From the NCBI GenBank assembly GCA_038501785.1, contig JBAMJR010000024.1, positions 1,794,501 through 1,858,500 of the forward strand: a stretch of 64,000 bases of DNA, given 5' to 3'. The notes under the pieces were generated by a model, which was not told the origin of the DNA, searched no databases, and worked only from the letters and a program-made list of their open reading frames with translations. Positions 49,501 to 60,140 of this stretch are shown piece by piece. This DNA comes from Myoxocephalus aenaeus. Lineage: Eukaryota > Chordata > Actinopteri > Perciformes > Cottidae. Position numbers and translations under genes: made by a program. The first letter of the stretch is position 1. Every line of letters starts with the position of its first letter.

Positions 49501-49895
49501 TCTATCAGATTTCCGGTTGCGAGATAATCTGATGGATGTGAAAGGCATCTTCATGTTGCAATATTCGAAAGGCTATAAAATATTGCAGAAGGTCTTCTTG
49601 CACCGTAATACCGTCCAGTCCTGATAAGTTTTGCTTTCTCGAAGAAGACTAATGACGCAATTACACTTAGGAAAGCCCTTGACGAGGGCAGAGCAGTTTT
49701 TCCTAATGGGTTCCTGCTATTATTGAGCTCTTCCCCCCTGTGCCACGAAGGGAGCTACAGTACAGACAGAAAGGGGACGAAAACAGGAGGAGCGCCACTC
49801 GCACTGTTATTGCACCACTGTGGGGAAAAAACGCACATTCCAGGAAATCTCCCACTTCCTGCCTCCTGACTCCAGCGAGCCGGCTGTCCTCATAC

Positions 49896-49922
49896 CTGAC
49901 TGGCTGAGGGGGATTCTCGGGC
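49896..49922 (-). CDS. rgl1: Candidate 27-nt micro-exon of an upstream rgl1 isoform
   Basis: On the minus strand a strong pyrimidine tract ends in CCAG. A 27-nt segment follows, encoding ARESPSASQ without a stop, and then a good donor (CAG|GTATGA). It is phase 0 at both ends, so it could sit between the upstream exon (56051-56209) and rgl1 exon 2 without disturbing the frame. Nothing independent shows that it is used. Confidence 0.2.
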
Positions 49923-51472
49923 CTGGAGACGAGAGGAGGAAAAGGGGATTCCTGAAGCAAGTTGATTGAGCAGAAGAAACAGACAAACAGAAAAAAAGAA
50001 GTAAAAAAAGAAAGAACCAAACACACAAGGGGAGAATAATGAGGTTGGAGGTCTTGGGCAGCATGTGTGTTTACACCCAAGATAAGAAAGGCTGTGTATC
50101 GAAGAAAATGTAGGACACTGTTGAGATTAACTTGAAAGGACATTATCTCTGCTGTGAGTGTGAGAGGGAGAGACAGAGACAGATGGGAGGGGGGAGAGTT
50201 CACAGTACAGCCAGAAACTGAGAAGATCCAAACTGGCTGAGAGACAAGGGTGAGGTAACAGGAACAACGAGCACCGGCTTCCAGAGAAAGAGTGATTTCA
50301 TATTTCAGACCGGAAAGAGACGCCCTGCTTTCCTATCTAAGTAAACAGGAGGCTCATCATTTTCATCCAGTGAGAGGAGTCTCAGCCAGACTCTCCTGTG
50401 GAATGTCATTGTGTACAAATGTTTTTCAAAAAAGGAGAGAATCTTTCCTGCCACCATGTCTAGACCATACGTGTCAGTACATTTGTGCTTCATAGTTGTT
50501 TGTACATTCTTCTCGTGCGATGCACGGGTGTGCACACACAGTCCGTTTGACTGTATGCTGCTGTGCGGGTTGCTGGGTTTGTGTTTCCAAAGCATACTGC
50601 CCAGTAGAGGGCAGAGTTCATAAACCGCTGTATTTATCCAGAGTCAGCAGAGGTTTGAGCCAAACCAGGCCAGAGCAACGAAACCCAAGAGGTTGGATTT
50701 ATGGCGCAGGAGATCTGCTGTAACTCAATAAAACTTTGGAACGAGACAATCAGAGTAGCTTAAATTGGTCATTTGAGAGCAGTGAAGCAGGGGGCAAGAG
50801 GGCGCTCAGTAAGTGCACAGGGTTATTTGATAGTTATTTAATGAGGCAAGGGATCAGCAGACGAGTGTCTGCGGATCCATACGAGCAACCGTGAAAACAC
50901 AGTTGGATAAGGACATGCCAGGTCGTCTCTCATACCCCACACAGCTGCATTTCTCTTTTGCTCTGCCTCGTCTTCGGTCAACCGAACCCTTTGTTCAAAC
51001 AGCCACATTAAAGCTCTGTCTGCCGCGCTCCTTTTCTCTCTCTTTTCTCTTATGTCATGCCTCTACTCCCCTCAGATCTATTGTCCTGGCTGTTGTTGAG
51101 CTCTCTCTCCCTCTCTCTCCCCCTCTGGATGGGTGACATCATTAGTTTCCAGTAATGTCCAGAGCTTCAGAGCGAGACCCCTCCTCCTCCTCTTCCTCCT
51201 CCTCCTCCGCACTCCACATTAAACACAGCTGACCCTGCAAGCTAAGACATACTTCAAGGAAAAGTTACTCAGAATTACTCAAAGATGTTTATGCAATTAG
51301 AAATTGTGAAACAGACTTTTTTTTTTTTTACAGCAGCCTCCATATGGGTTCAGTTGGACCGTTGCACTAAACTAAAGCAAGGATAATTATTTTTGGGCCA
51401 CTCAGATGGTATGCTGGTAGTTAAGGTACTTTCAGGTGTCTCTGCATTGAGAAGAGTTGCGATAAATTCCCA

Positions 51473-51474
<2 letters not shown>

Positions 51475-51549
<75 letters not shown>
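51475..51549. repeat. (CA)n microsatellite
   Basis: About 75 bp of uninterrupted CA, followed by a short C-rich run. Confidence 0.96.
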
Positions 51550-51550
<1 letters not shown>

Positions 51551-52278
51551 CCCCCCTTCATGGGGCCCCAAACCCGACCAACCCCCCTAGATCTAAGCCC
51601 TGCTAAGCCTCGAATGAATCGGTCTGGACTGGCTCGGTTGTCTGTCTGACCCCTCCCTGCTATGAGAGATGGACCATCTGTTGCCCAGCAGATACATGCT
51701 CGCCTAAAGTTGTCACACGGTCAACAAAAACAGCACCAATGAAGCCCGTCGCACGCTGGTGGCAACTGCTGCCTCGCCAAAAAACCCCCAAAATTACAGC
51801 AGAAAAGCTACGCAGACGACTGCAAATCAATCCCATCAGAGTGGACCCAGGGATTCCAAGGGATTTTACGCTGCGGTTTGCAGTACTGTTAGTGTGAAAT
51901 CAAAATATGAAGCATGTGCTCTGGAGGAAATGAAAGTGAGAACGTGATGCACACAACAACACACAAAAAGAGGCAGTAGCGCAATAACAAGCATCGACGA
52001 GCACAGCTGGTGCTATAACACCGACCAAAATGTAAAATGTTTACTCTGCCAAAACAATATGGACACATCAAATTTGTGTAACGTTTTGGTCTACCTAAAA
52101 ATATACCCGGCTGTTTCACTTAAACAAATACAGGATGTGTTTCCTGTTCTAAAGTTAGAGGCGGCCATCGCTTTGTTTGTCTTAATGTTTGACCTCAGCA
52201 GTGGTTACAGTTAGTAAAACTGCTGACATACAGAATGTGTGTGCGTTCTTATCAATAACTGTCGTCCGGGCACCAGCG

Positions 52279-52325
52279 ACACACACACACACACACACAC
52301 GGACACACGGACACACGGACACATC
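52279..52325. repeat. (CA)n run plus GGACACAC tandem units
   Basis: A CA run (52279-52300) passes into about three 8-bp GGACACAC units ending near 52325. Confidence 0.85.
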
Positions 52326-52477
52326 ACAATGCCAGCTTGATCCCAGTCATGCGTCCTGGCTAATACTGAAAGCCCTGCCTGAGCGGGAAAAGGAGTCACA
52401 GAAAACCATGAAAATAAACCCAAGCAAAGACGGTGCCGGTGCACACGGTGCCCTCTGCCTCCTACCAACCCACCCCT

Positions 52478-52480
<3 letters not shown>

Positions 52481-52554
<74 letters not shown>
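52481..52554. repeat. (CA)n microsatellite
   Basis: About 74 bp of uninterrupted CA. Confidence 0.96.
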
Positions 52555-52555
<1 letters not shown>

Positions 52556-54339
52556 CGCTACAAAACACACTCCCATCTCCATATGGCGCGATGAGTTTCT
52601 GCCCCAGTTGAGCGAGCTGCTCCTGTGGTGTTGTCGCACTGAGATGGACGCTCGGGTGACAGGGACAATGCCTGCAGTATTGACTTTTCACACCAGTGCT
52701 ATTATGTGACCTAATTAGGCCCAAGATCACAATATGACCCTCTGGAGAGCTGCAGGCCACGAGACAACTTGACACACTGAGGGTCACCCACGTGTGTAAA
52801 CACCATGTTTAGGTGGTGGAGTGAATAAACCTGGATTTTGGAGAAAAAAAGACTGAGGTGCTTTATTGTCCCTCCACTTGTGGATTGTATTGCTCACTGG
52901 GTTAATCAATAAACCCAGTCTTCTACACATCCCTTGAATGGTGTTGTCACAGATGTGCTCCATATACATGCAGATACTTCATAAACATTTAAGAAATGAA
53001 ACCCACACAGCTTTGTATTGATTTTGAAGGCCAACGAAGCAGAACTAGTCTTAGCCGGATGAGTGAATCACTGAGCAATCGTCAAAACACATGACAAGCG
53101 AGGATCAGAACTTCAGGGAACACTGAGACGTCACTGAGCATCAGCACGGAACGTGCACTTCTCTGTTAAAAAAGACAAGAAAGAGGAAGGAGGAGTGTTA
53201 ACTCAGCTTTCTCACTTTTTTCAATGGAAAACACGACATCATCAAAATTCTTTGTCCTGTCCCCCCTTCCTTTGTCCTGTTTATCCTTTATAAAATCACT
53301 TCTGCTTTTCCGTCAAATGACCCGCTGAGGTTATTGAACTACCCTGCTGGTTATTATAAGCGGCTAATATTCCCTCTACTGGAGTTGTGATTGATCAGCC
53401 TGCGGGCTTAATTACATTGCCTTATCACTGACTGAGTATAAAAGAACACAGCAGACTTCTAAAATGCGGTTCGAGCTTTAAAATGTACTGTGATAATAAC
53501 CCACTCGTCATCACTCTCACTTCTGTATAACCGGGGTCAAACTCAGTCAAGCCCTTTGTTGTTCCCACTTGTGACACCAGCTTGCAGCATCCGAGTAAGA
53601 TGCGTTGTTTATTCTTTGTGATTTCCGATCAATCATTTCAGTTGCTCCTTCTTCCCGAAAATTGCCCCTGCTCGTGAACAATGTGTTCACGTGGGAGTCT
53701 CCTCGTCCTCAGTGGACCGCTGTCAGGGGCCGACACCTCAGCACTGCTCCCTCGTCTCTGACCTGAACTGTGGACCTGACAGCCTTTACAGGGAGGTTAT
53801 CAGTCCACTTGCTCCCTTTATGACTGGCATGGTTTCATAACCTCCTGTAACATGCTCACTGACAGGAGAGAAAGAGACACCTGACGGCAGAAAAGGCAAA
53901 GTCTCCTCCAAGTCAGCGGGAGCCAGCTGTTGGCATGACATAATGGCACGAGGCGAGGTCGTGCAATTATTACTATGTTTTATTACTATGATTACCCAAA
54001 AACAATCACACGGGTGAGTTTCTGACACGCAGAGCTTGAATGTAAGCTGAGCCTCTCTTTGGCTGCAGCATCCAAAGAGAGTGCCGGCTTATGGAAGCTA
54101 ACCTCCAGTCTCCTTACCCCTCGAGGAACAATCAGAGGAAACGGTGCTGTGAGGCGGGAGGACACGTCAACCAGGATGTCAGATAGGCAGCGAGGAGGAG
54201 GATCTCCCAACGCTGAAGCTCAAAACATACATACGTGCAGCACAGTGGGACACATGAGAGACATTTTGTTATTTTCATAGTAATGATAACGGGGTTTTGG
54301 GGGTACGTGGTTTTCTTTTTGCTGTCACAGAATATCAGT

Positions 54340-54840
54340 GGTGCAGCAGGTGCATGGATGGATTACTGAACGGGCCTCCGGGCCACAGGCCCAGGGGCCC
54401 AAAGTGTCAGGGCCCCCACTGACCTTCATCTATAAAGTGTCACTCAAAGAGACATACACCGACCAGGTCTCAAGATGACCACAAAGAAACATAAAACAAC
54501 CACAAAGAGACAAAAAAGACACCAACTGCAAAGAGACAAAGATCTGGACGACAGGGTGGACGGAGTCCACAAAGAGACTTGCAACAACCATGAGAAGGGG
54601 CAAATCTAGCACGAAGAAACACAAATAACTACAAAGAGACACAGAATAACTACAAAAAGACACAGAATAACTACAAAGAGACACAAAAAAGGGCCAACAC
54701 GACTACTTAAAAGGGCGAAACAGTCACAGACAATAAAAGCTACAAAAAGACCAAAATAATTACAAAGTTACACAAAAAAACGACAGAGAGACACAAAGGA
54801 GACCGCAATTACCACAAGAAGAAAAAAGGTGCTACACAAC
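54340..54840. repeat. Composite fish repeat with a degenerate ACAAAGAGACAC minisatellite
   Basis: A lead segment (GGATTACTGAACGGGCCT, then CAGGCCCAGGGGCCCAAAG) passes at about 54435 into many degenerate copies of an approximately 20-bp unit around ACTACAAAGAGACACA. I recognise this pairing from other teleost genomes. Copies vary in spacing and sequence, so it is old. Confidence 0.65.
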
Positions 54841-54869
54841 TATGCTATTGCTCCTATTTGGGTGTCCAG

Positions 54870-54965
54870 GGTCCCATTGATTATTCCACCCGTGAGCACG
54901 TGGGGTTCAGTGTCTTGCTCGAGGACGCTTCAGCAGTCTGGTGTTCTGACCTCATCCTCCCGACT
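54870..54965 (+). repeat. Fragment of another dispersed fish repeat
   Basis: Carries GTGGGGTTCAGTGTCTTGCT followed by CGAGGACGCTTCAGCAG, a motif that I know from a widespread teleost repeat. Only this fragment is recognisable. Confidence 0.45.
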
Positions 54966-56050
54966 CACTAAGTCTCAACGTGCCAGATGTAAACAACAAA
55001 CCTATTTTCACTTTATCCTCAATACCACACGTGCGCACATGCAAACAGTTAGCCACAGCTAAGCTGGAATAAGCTGTCGCTGCAGGTCATTTTCTGGTAA
55101 TCACGCCGTTGTGAGGAATCTGCGGCCTCACGGACAAACTTAAAAGAGGTAAATAAACACGAAGTGTAATGTGAGCCACGGTTCTGTCTTTTTCTAGGCG
55201 GTTGGCTGACACATATTAAAGTCATTAAGGGGTTTGGGTTCTGCAGTAAAGTGAGTAATGCTTCTTCTGTGAACTTTGTGTCCATTCAGCAAAAGTGTGT
55301 GTCCTGTAAGCGGTGGTGATACAGTGAATTACTGCTTTGCACAAGAGGTCAGCTGACCTCCTGTCTGTGCCACCAAAGGTTACCGTCTCGTCGGCGTTAT
55401 TGCACGACAAGTTTTCCGACTTATTGCGTAAAATTTCAGTGAGTCAAGGTCAAACAGAGGAACTGAAAAGAAATAAATTGAGAAGTCGCTGATTGATCTT
55501 TGAGTTGAGCAATAAGTTGTGCATGTTTTTGGTTTCCATTTGACCCTCACTTACTGTACTTTACACTGGTGTTTTATGTTGGAAGTGTGGACAACTGGTT
55601 GCAGGATGGGCCACTACCAGTTAGCTCTCCATGTGACCACCAGAACAGCCGCACATTTGCTGGGATTTATCGTCCAACACCTTTGTCTCTCTCACGCACG
55701 AACACTCTGCACAGTATTCCTTTCCTATCACTCTCCCTCGTTTCTCACAATCGCCACAGACAGCCAACAAACAGACCTTGGAGGAGCCTTTATCTGTTAT
55801 TAATTCCAAAGCTTCATTTCACAGTGAATTGTTTACTCTTTGCGCTTCACGTTCCCATCCTTGAAACTGACCAAACCTCTGACACCAAACAACACATCCC
55901 GCGCTCCAAACAAACAGAAGGCGCAGGAAGGTCATGCAAGCTGAGGCCAACATCTGCCAGACTGTTTTAGACAAGACTGGAAGTACCTGTGCTTCCCAGA
56001 TATATACACAAAAAAAAAAGACAGACACAATTATTCTGCCATGGACTCAC

Positions 56051-56209
56051 CCAGTGGCGGGGGCTGCTCTCTGGGGAGCGAGGCTGGTACCTCTGCAGGG
56101 CGACACCTCCCTCCCCCTCCAGCAGTAAGCTGCAGTCCAGGTCTGCGTATTGGTGGTTGGGACCCGCGGGCCAGGGCAGCAGCGTGGCCAGAGGGCAGTG
56201 GGAGATCAT
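56051..56209 (-). CDS. rgl1: Candidate upstream alternative first coding exon of rgl1
   Basis: A 53-codon minus-strand frame starts at ATG (56207-56209), encodes MISHCPLATLLPWPAGPNHQ... and ends RYQPRSPESSPRHW at a consensus donor (CACTGG|GTGAGT). It ends in phase 0, as the short proximal exon does, so it would join exon 2 in frame. The frame stays open for about 40 codons 5' of the ATG. The GC-rich, repeat-free sequence stands out from its surroundings. Alternative 5' exons upstream of the same exon 2 are known in mammalian RGL1. I cannot match this peptide to a known isoform, so usage is inferred. Confidence 0.45.
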
Positions 56210-56680
56210 GCCGACCGCCTGGATCAGCGGCAGGGGTGACAGGGATGGCAGGACATACTCCTGTCTGGACGGCAGCGTGAATGGAGACTTCTTCAGTAGA
56301 ATCAGGAGAAATCTGGGGCTGGATTTAGGATAGCCTGGGCTCCTTTAGGTTGTTAGGATTGTTGATCACGTCCTCTCCTCTCAGTCTGGTTTGTAGACTT
56401 GTCTTCAGCTCAGAGATGTCACTAATGATGACTCTCCTCTCAAGTCCTCCACCTCAGTCTTCCCCCTTCCTGTTTCTCCCCCACCACATGGAACTCGGCT
56501 TGCCAACAGCTCTCAACCACATGAGCGATTAAAGTCTATTGTTTCTCTCTCTCTCTCTTTCTCCTTCTCCCTCCTTCTCTCACCCACTACATTCATCCCT
56601 GCCAGAAGGGGAGGAGTTATAACTCCGTGGCGCAGCCCCCCCCCTCCTTAAAAAACTACCCACTGACTAAAGAGAGTTTG
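56210..56680 (-). promoter_or_regulatory. rgl1: Possible upstream rgl1 promoter region
   Basis: This lies 5' of the candidate alternative first exon on the minus strand. It contains pyrimidine/purine-rich runs and, near 56615-56650, a GGAGTTATAACTCC word and a C-rich run beside a TTTTTTAA stretch. A promoter role is inferred from position only. Confidence 0.2.
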
Positions 56681-57116
56681 ACTGTGGAAGAATGTGAAGA
56701 AAAGGAAAGAAAGACAGGAAAGCTGCGATAGAAAGGAGGATGTTATGGAAGAGGCTCTAAGAATGACTAACAATAGCAGAAATATGACGGATGCATTTAT
56801 GTTTCAAACACATTTTAACTCTTATTCTTGTTGTTTTTTAGACTTTCACTTTGCTGGAGTTGTTTCATTTTGTCTCTAAAGCCATTTTGAATCATTTCCT
56901 TTAAAAAAAAAAAGAAGTCTCTAAGTAGTTCCGTCCCGTGTTTGTAAAACGTGATTTTCTTCTTCTTTTTTTTTCATTAAACAAAATCTAAGTGTTTAAA
57001 TGTGTGGATGTCTTTATACAGTTACTGATTCAGCTCTCAGCTCAGTGACATATGTGACGGCAGCAGAGCAAAGGGCAAACCATAATAAATGTGTAACAAT
57101 TATGGAGAGCACACAC

Positions 57117-57118
<2 letters not shown>

Positions 57119-57211
<93 letters not shown>
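57119..57211. repeat. Long (GT)n microsatellite, left arm of an inverted pair
   Basis: About 93 bp of uninterrupted GT. It is the reverse complement of the AC run at 57292-57386. Confidence 0.97.
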
Positions 57212-57212
<1 letters not shown>

Positions 57213-57290
57213 TCGAGGAATAAGAACCAGCCACGTGTAAAACGCTACAGTTGCTGAGGAAAAGGATTATCTCAGACCAAGCAGTGCTCC

Positions 57291-57390
<100 letters not shown>

Positions 57391-57549
57391 ATATAGATTT
57401 AGCAGTTAATATTGAACAAAGTGTGAAGACAGTTGCTTCTTGCAGTCAGACGTTGCATCCTGTTTTCTCAGGTAAATAAACAGCCATTGGAAAAACACCA
57501 TGTCAGAGAAACATCCGGAGAAGTTGCTTCATAGCAGAGGGGCCGTGGA

Positions 57550-57654
<105 letters not shown>

Positions 57655-57659
57655 GTAAT

Positions 57660-59160
57660 GCACTTAAGTACAATTTGTATGTATTGTACTTTAAGTGAGT
57701 ATTTTGCACTTTTGCAACTATATAGTCATATACTACACTTTACAGATTAAGATTTTACACAAAAAACACAAGGTTATGAAATACAACAAACTGTTCAATC
57801 ATTCTCAACCGTGTTGGCATGTGGCCCCTCATGTGTCTCGCTGGGGCCTCTTATGATGTTTACACGTCGGTTAGGCCGTCAGAGACACTTCCCCTCTAAA
57901 CTCTTCAGATGGTTTTATTTGAACAACTAATCCAGGCCTAAATAGATCAAATACAACATTTCACAAAATAATAAAAGATTAGGGAAATGAATACTAATTT
58001 TGTGGCAGGACTTAGATTTTTTTTTTCTTCCCCTAATCAACTAATAATCTTCTGATTCATTGAAAACAAACTCCATCTCGACCAGCTTCAAACGTAGAAG
58101 TCTGTTTACACACTGTTGCATCAGTGTGAGGAATCCGATGAGCCACAGGGTCCACTTCCTGCACACTTTATTATTTTTTATACCTCTTTACTTATGATCA
58201 AGGATTTTAAATGCATGACTTTTAATTGCAATGGAGTATTATCAAACTGTGTGACCGGCTCTCTGGGTAAAGCATCTGTCACCACGACACCAACACATCT
58301 TCCACCACTGGCAAACACACCAGAGGAGTCCTCTTTCAATCCCCGTCAGCTCAGTGCCAAAGACAAAACACTGCTGTGGAATCAAGTGGCCTCTCCTGAG
58401 ACCTGATCTGGGAGGTTGATTCACGGCCTTCACACTGACTCAACGTGACAACATTTCTTTGGCGCCACACGAAAATGCAACGAGACGCCACCTAAAGTTT
58501 ATATTTAGCACTGACTCATAGTTGGATGCCGTGGATAAAAAAAATCAAACAATTAAAATGCCTCCGTAATCAGACCTGACGAATCAAGCGGAGCTGAAGT
58601 GAGTGAAGAGGTCATTTGACTCTGACTCTCAGGGACCGTGTGCCCGGCTGACTGCTGGGAATGAATGGAGCATGAAATGCAGGACGAGTGAGTAAACAGC
58701 CTTCCTTGTCTTTCTGCTGTCGAGATGGACTTCCAGTGAACTGGCCTCCGCTCTCTGCCTTCCTCTCCCCCCTCCTTCCTCCATTTCCTCTCTCTGTTGT
58801 TGAAAGCTCCTTTTCTCAAAGAGCCCGGGGTCACTTCATGTCACTGCACTTTACCCCAGTTTAGTGGTCTCCGCCGGACTGATGGCGGACATGTTGCCAA
58901 AGCAGTTTTAACAGCAGATATGAGGGATTGGACACAGAAACAGCAGCCAGAGTATTAATCCATTCTTTTCTATTAACTCTACCTCTATATTTTGATTTTT
59001 GTAACCTTCAGTGTAACTTGTTTTCATTGTTCAGTCAAATTAAAGTTCAAGGAAAACCCTTTTCTTGCTTTTCTTCTCTGGCTCTGTCTCAGTGTGCTGA
59101 CACAGTCGCAGTGAGCGGTACCAGTTTACACAGCTGGGTAGCCAAAGCTGTCTAAACTCT
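57660..59160. other. Spacer without a recognised gene
   Basis: Neither strand shows an exon with domain features. The frames at 58116-58406 (+) and 58553-58834 (-) look like chance. Confidence 0.45.
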
Positions 59161-59161
59161 G

Positions 59162-59164
<3 letters not shown>

Positions 59165-59213
<49 letters not shown>

Positions 59214-59216
59214 CAC
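59165..59216. repeat. (AC)n microsatellite
   Basis: About 52 bp of AC with one GC interruption near its end. Confidence 0.95.
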
Positions 59217-59334
59217 GATCCCTTCAGTCTGGGTCAATGCAAACAAAACCTCTAAAAACATCTCTATTGACACAATAGTAAACACTGCATAACTAAGTAG
59301 GATCGCATGCTGGTACATGAGATTTAAAAAAGCA

Positions 59335-59690
59335 CAGTAAAGAGGTATCCAGATCCTTTCAAAGTAAAAGACGCAATAGTAAATTAAAAGTAAAAGAACA
59401 AAAGTAGCTAATTCTAACTACTTCATTTACCGACGGCTCATTTACTTTAAAAAAAAAGCATCATATTTTACAGAAGACGATCACATGTAAGTCTTAATCT
59501 AAAAAAAAAAAAAAAAAAAAGCTACCATAGCGGTCAGATAAATGTAGTAAAGTAAAAAGTACAATATCTGCCTCTGAAATATGGTGTAAGTATAAGTATA
59601 TGGTATGTAACGTATATGGTAGTATAACATGGAAATACTCAAGTAAAGTATAAGTAATAGTACCAGACTAAAAGTACTTTCCACTGCTGA
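59335..59690 (+). repeat. Dispersed repeat, second copy of the 49290 family
   Basis: Contains GGTATCCAGATCCTTTCAAA, GTCAGATAAATGTAGTAAAG, TAAAAAGTACAATATCTGCC, AACATGGAAATACTCAAGTA and AAAGTACTTTCCACTGCTGA in order. It is longer than the copy at 49290 and interrupted by an A run of about 20. Confidence 0.6.
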
Positions 59691-60056
59691 AAACACATCC
59701 CAACAGCTTGACTATAACAGACGATAAATGATGGCATAATGTTCCAGATTATACAAATAACATTTCTCATAAATTGAGCCGTTTCTTTTATTAGATGAAA
59801 ACACCACAAAGGCTTTAGCTTCTAATGTCAGTTTTCACAACTCCACACTGCTCTCTGCTGGTTACCATAGGAATACAAACACACATACAATGAACTCAGA
59901 AATTGATTTCTTGGTTGTTGTTTTTTCTTGCTTAATCCTTGACACAGATTATTTTAGAGGATTAGCATGAAGTGAACACAAATCACTTCAGATTATTTGT
60001 TTAAGATTATTCTGCCGACTTTCCATTGGCCAGGGCCTTTTCTGCACTGACAGTAC

Positions 60057-60058
<2 letters not shown>

Positions 60059-60137
<79 letters not shown>
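60059..60137. repeat. (CA)n microsatellite
   Basis: About 79 bp of uninterrupted CA. Confidence 0.96.

Positions 60138-60140
<3 letters not shown>

Larger units (their letters stand above)
45951..56050. other. Gene-poor region upstream of the rgl1 proximal start (possible intron of a longer isoform)
   Basis: No independent gene is recognised on either strand. If the upstream exon at 56051-56209 is real, this is an rgl1 intron. It holds a LINE tail, several CA microsatellites, a dispersed repeat and a candidate 27-nt micro-exon. A plus-strand frame at 46498-46845 and minus-strand frames near 49703-50203 have no family features. Confidence 0.5.

Noticed and set aside
49703..50203. 166-codon minus-strand frame
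   Set aside because: It is hydrophobic and Ser/Phe/Leu-rich because of purine/pyrimidine runs. Only the 27-nt splice-flanked part was kept as a candidate.
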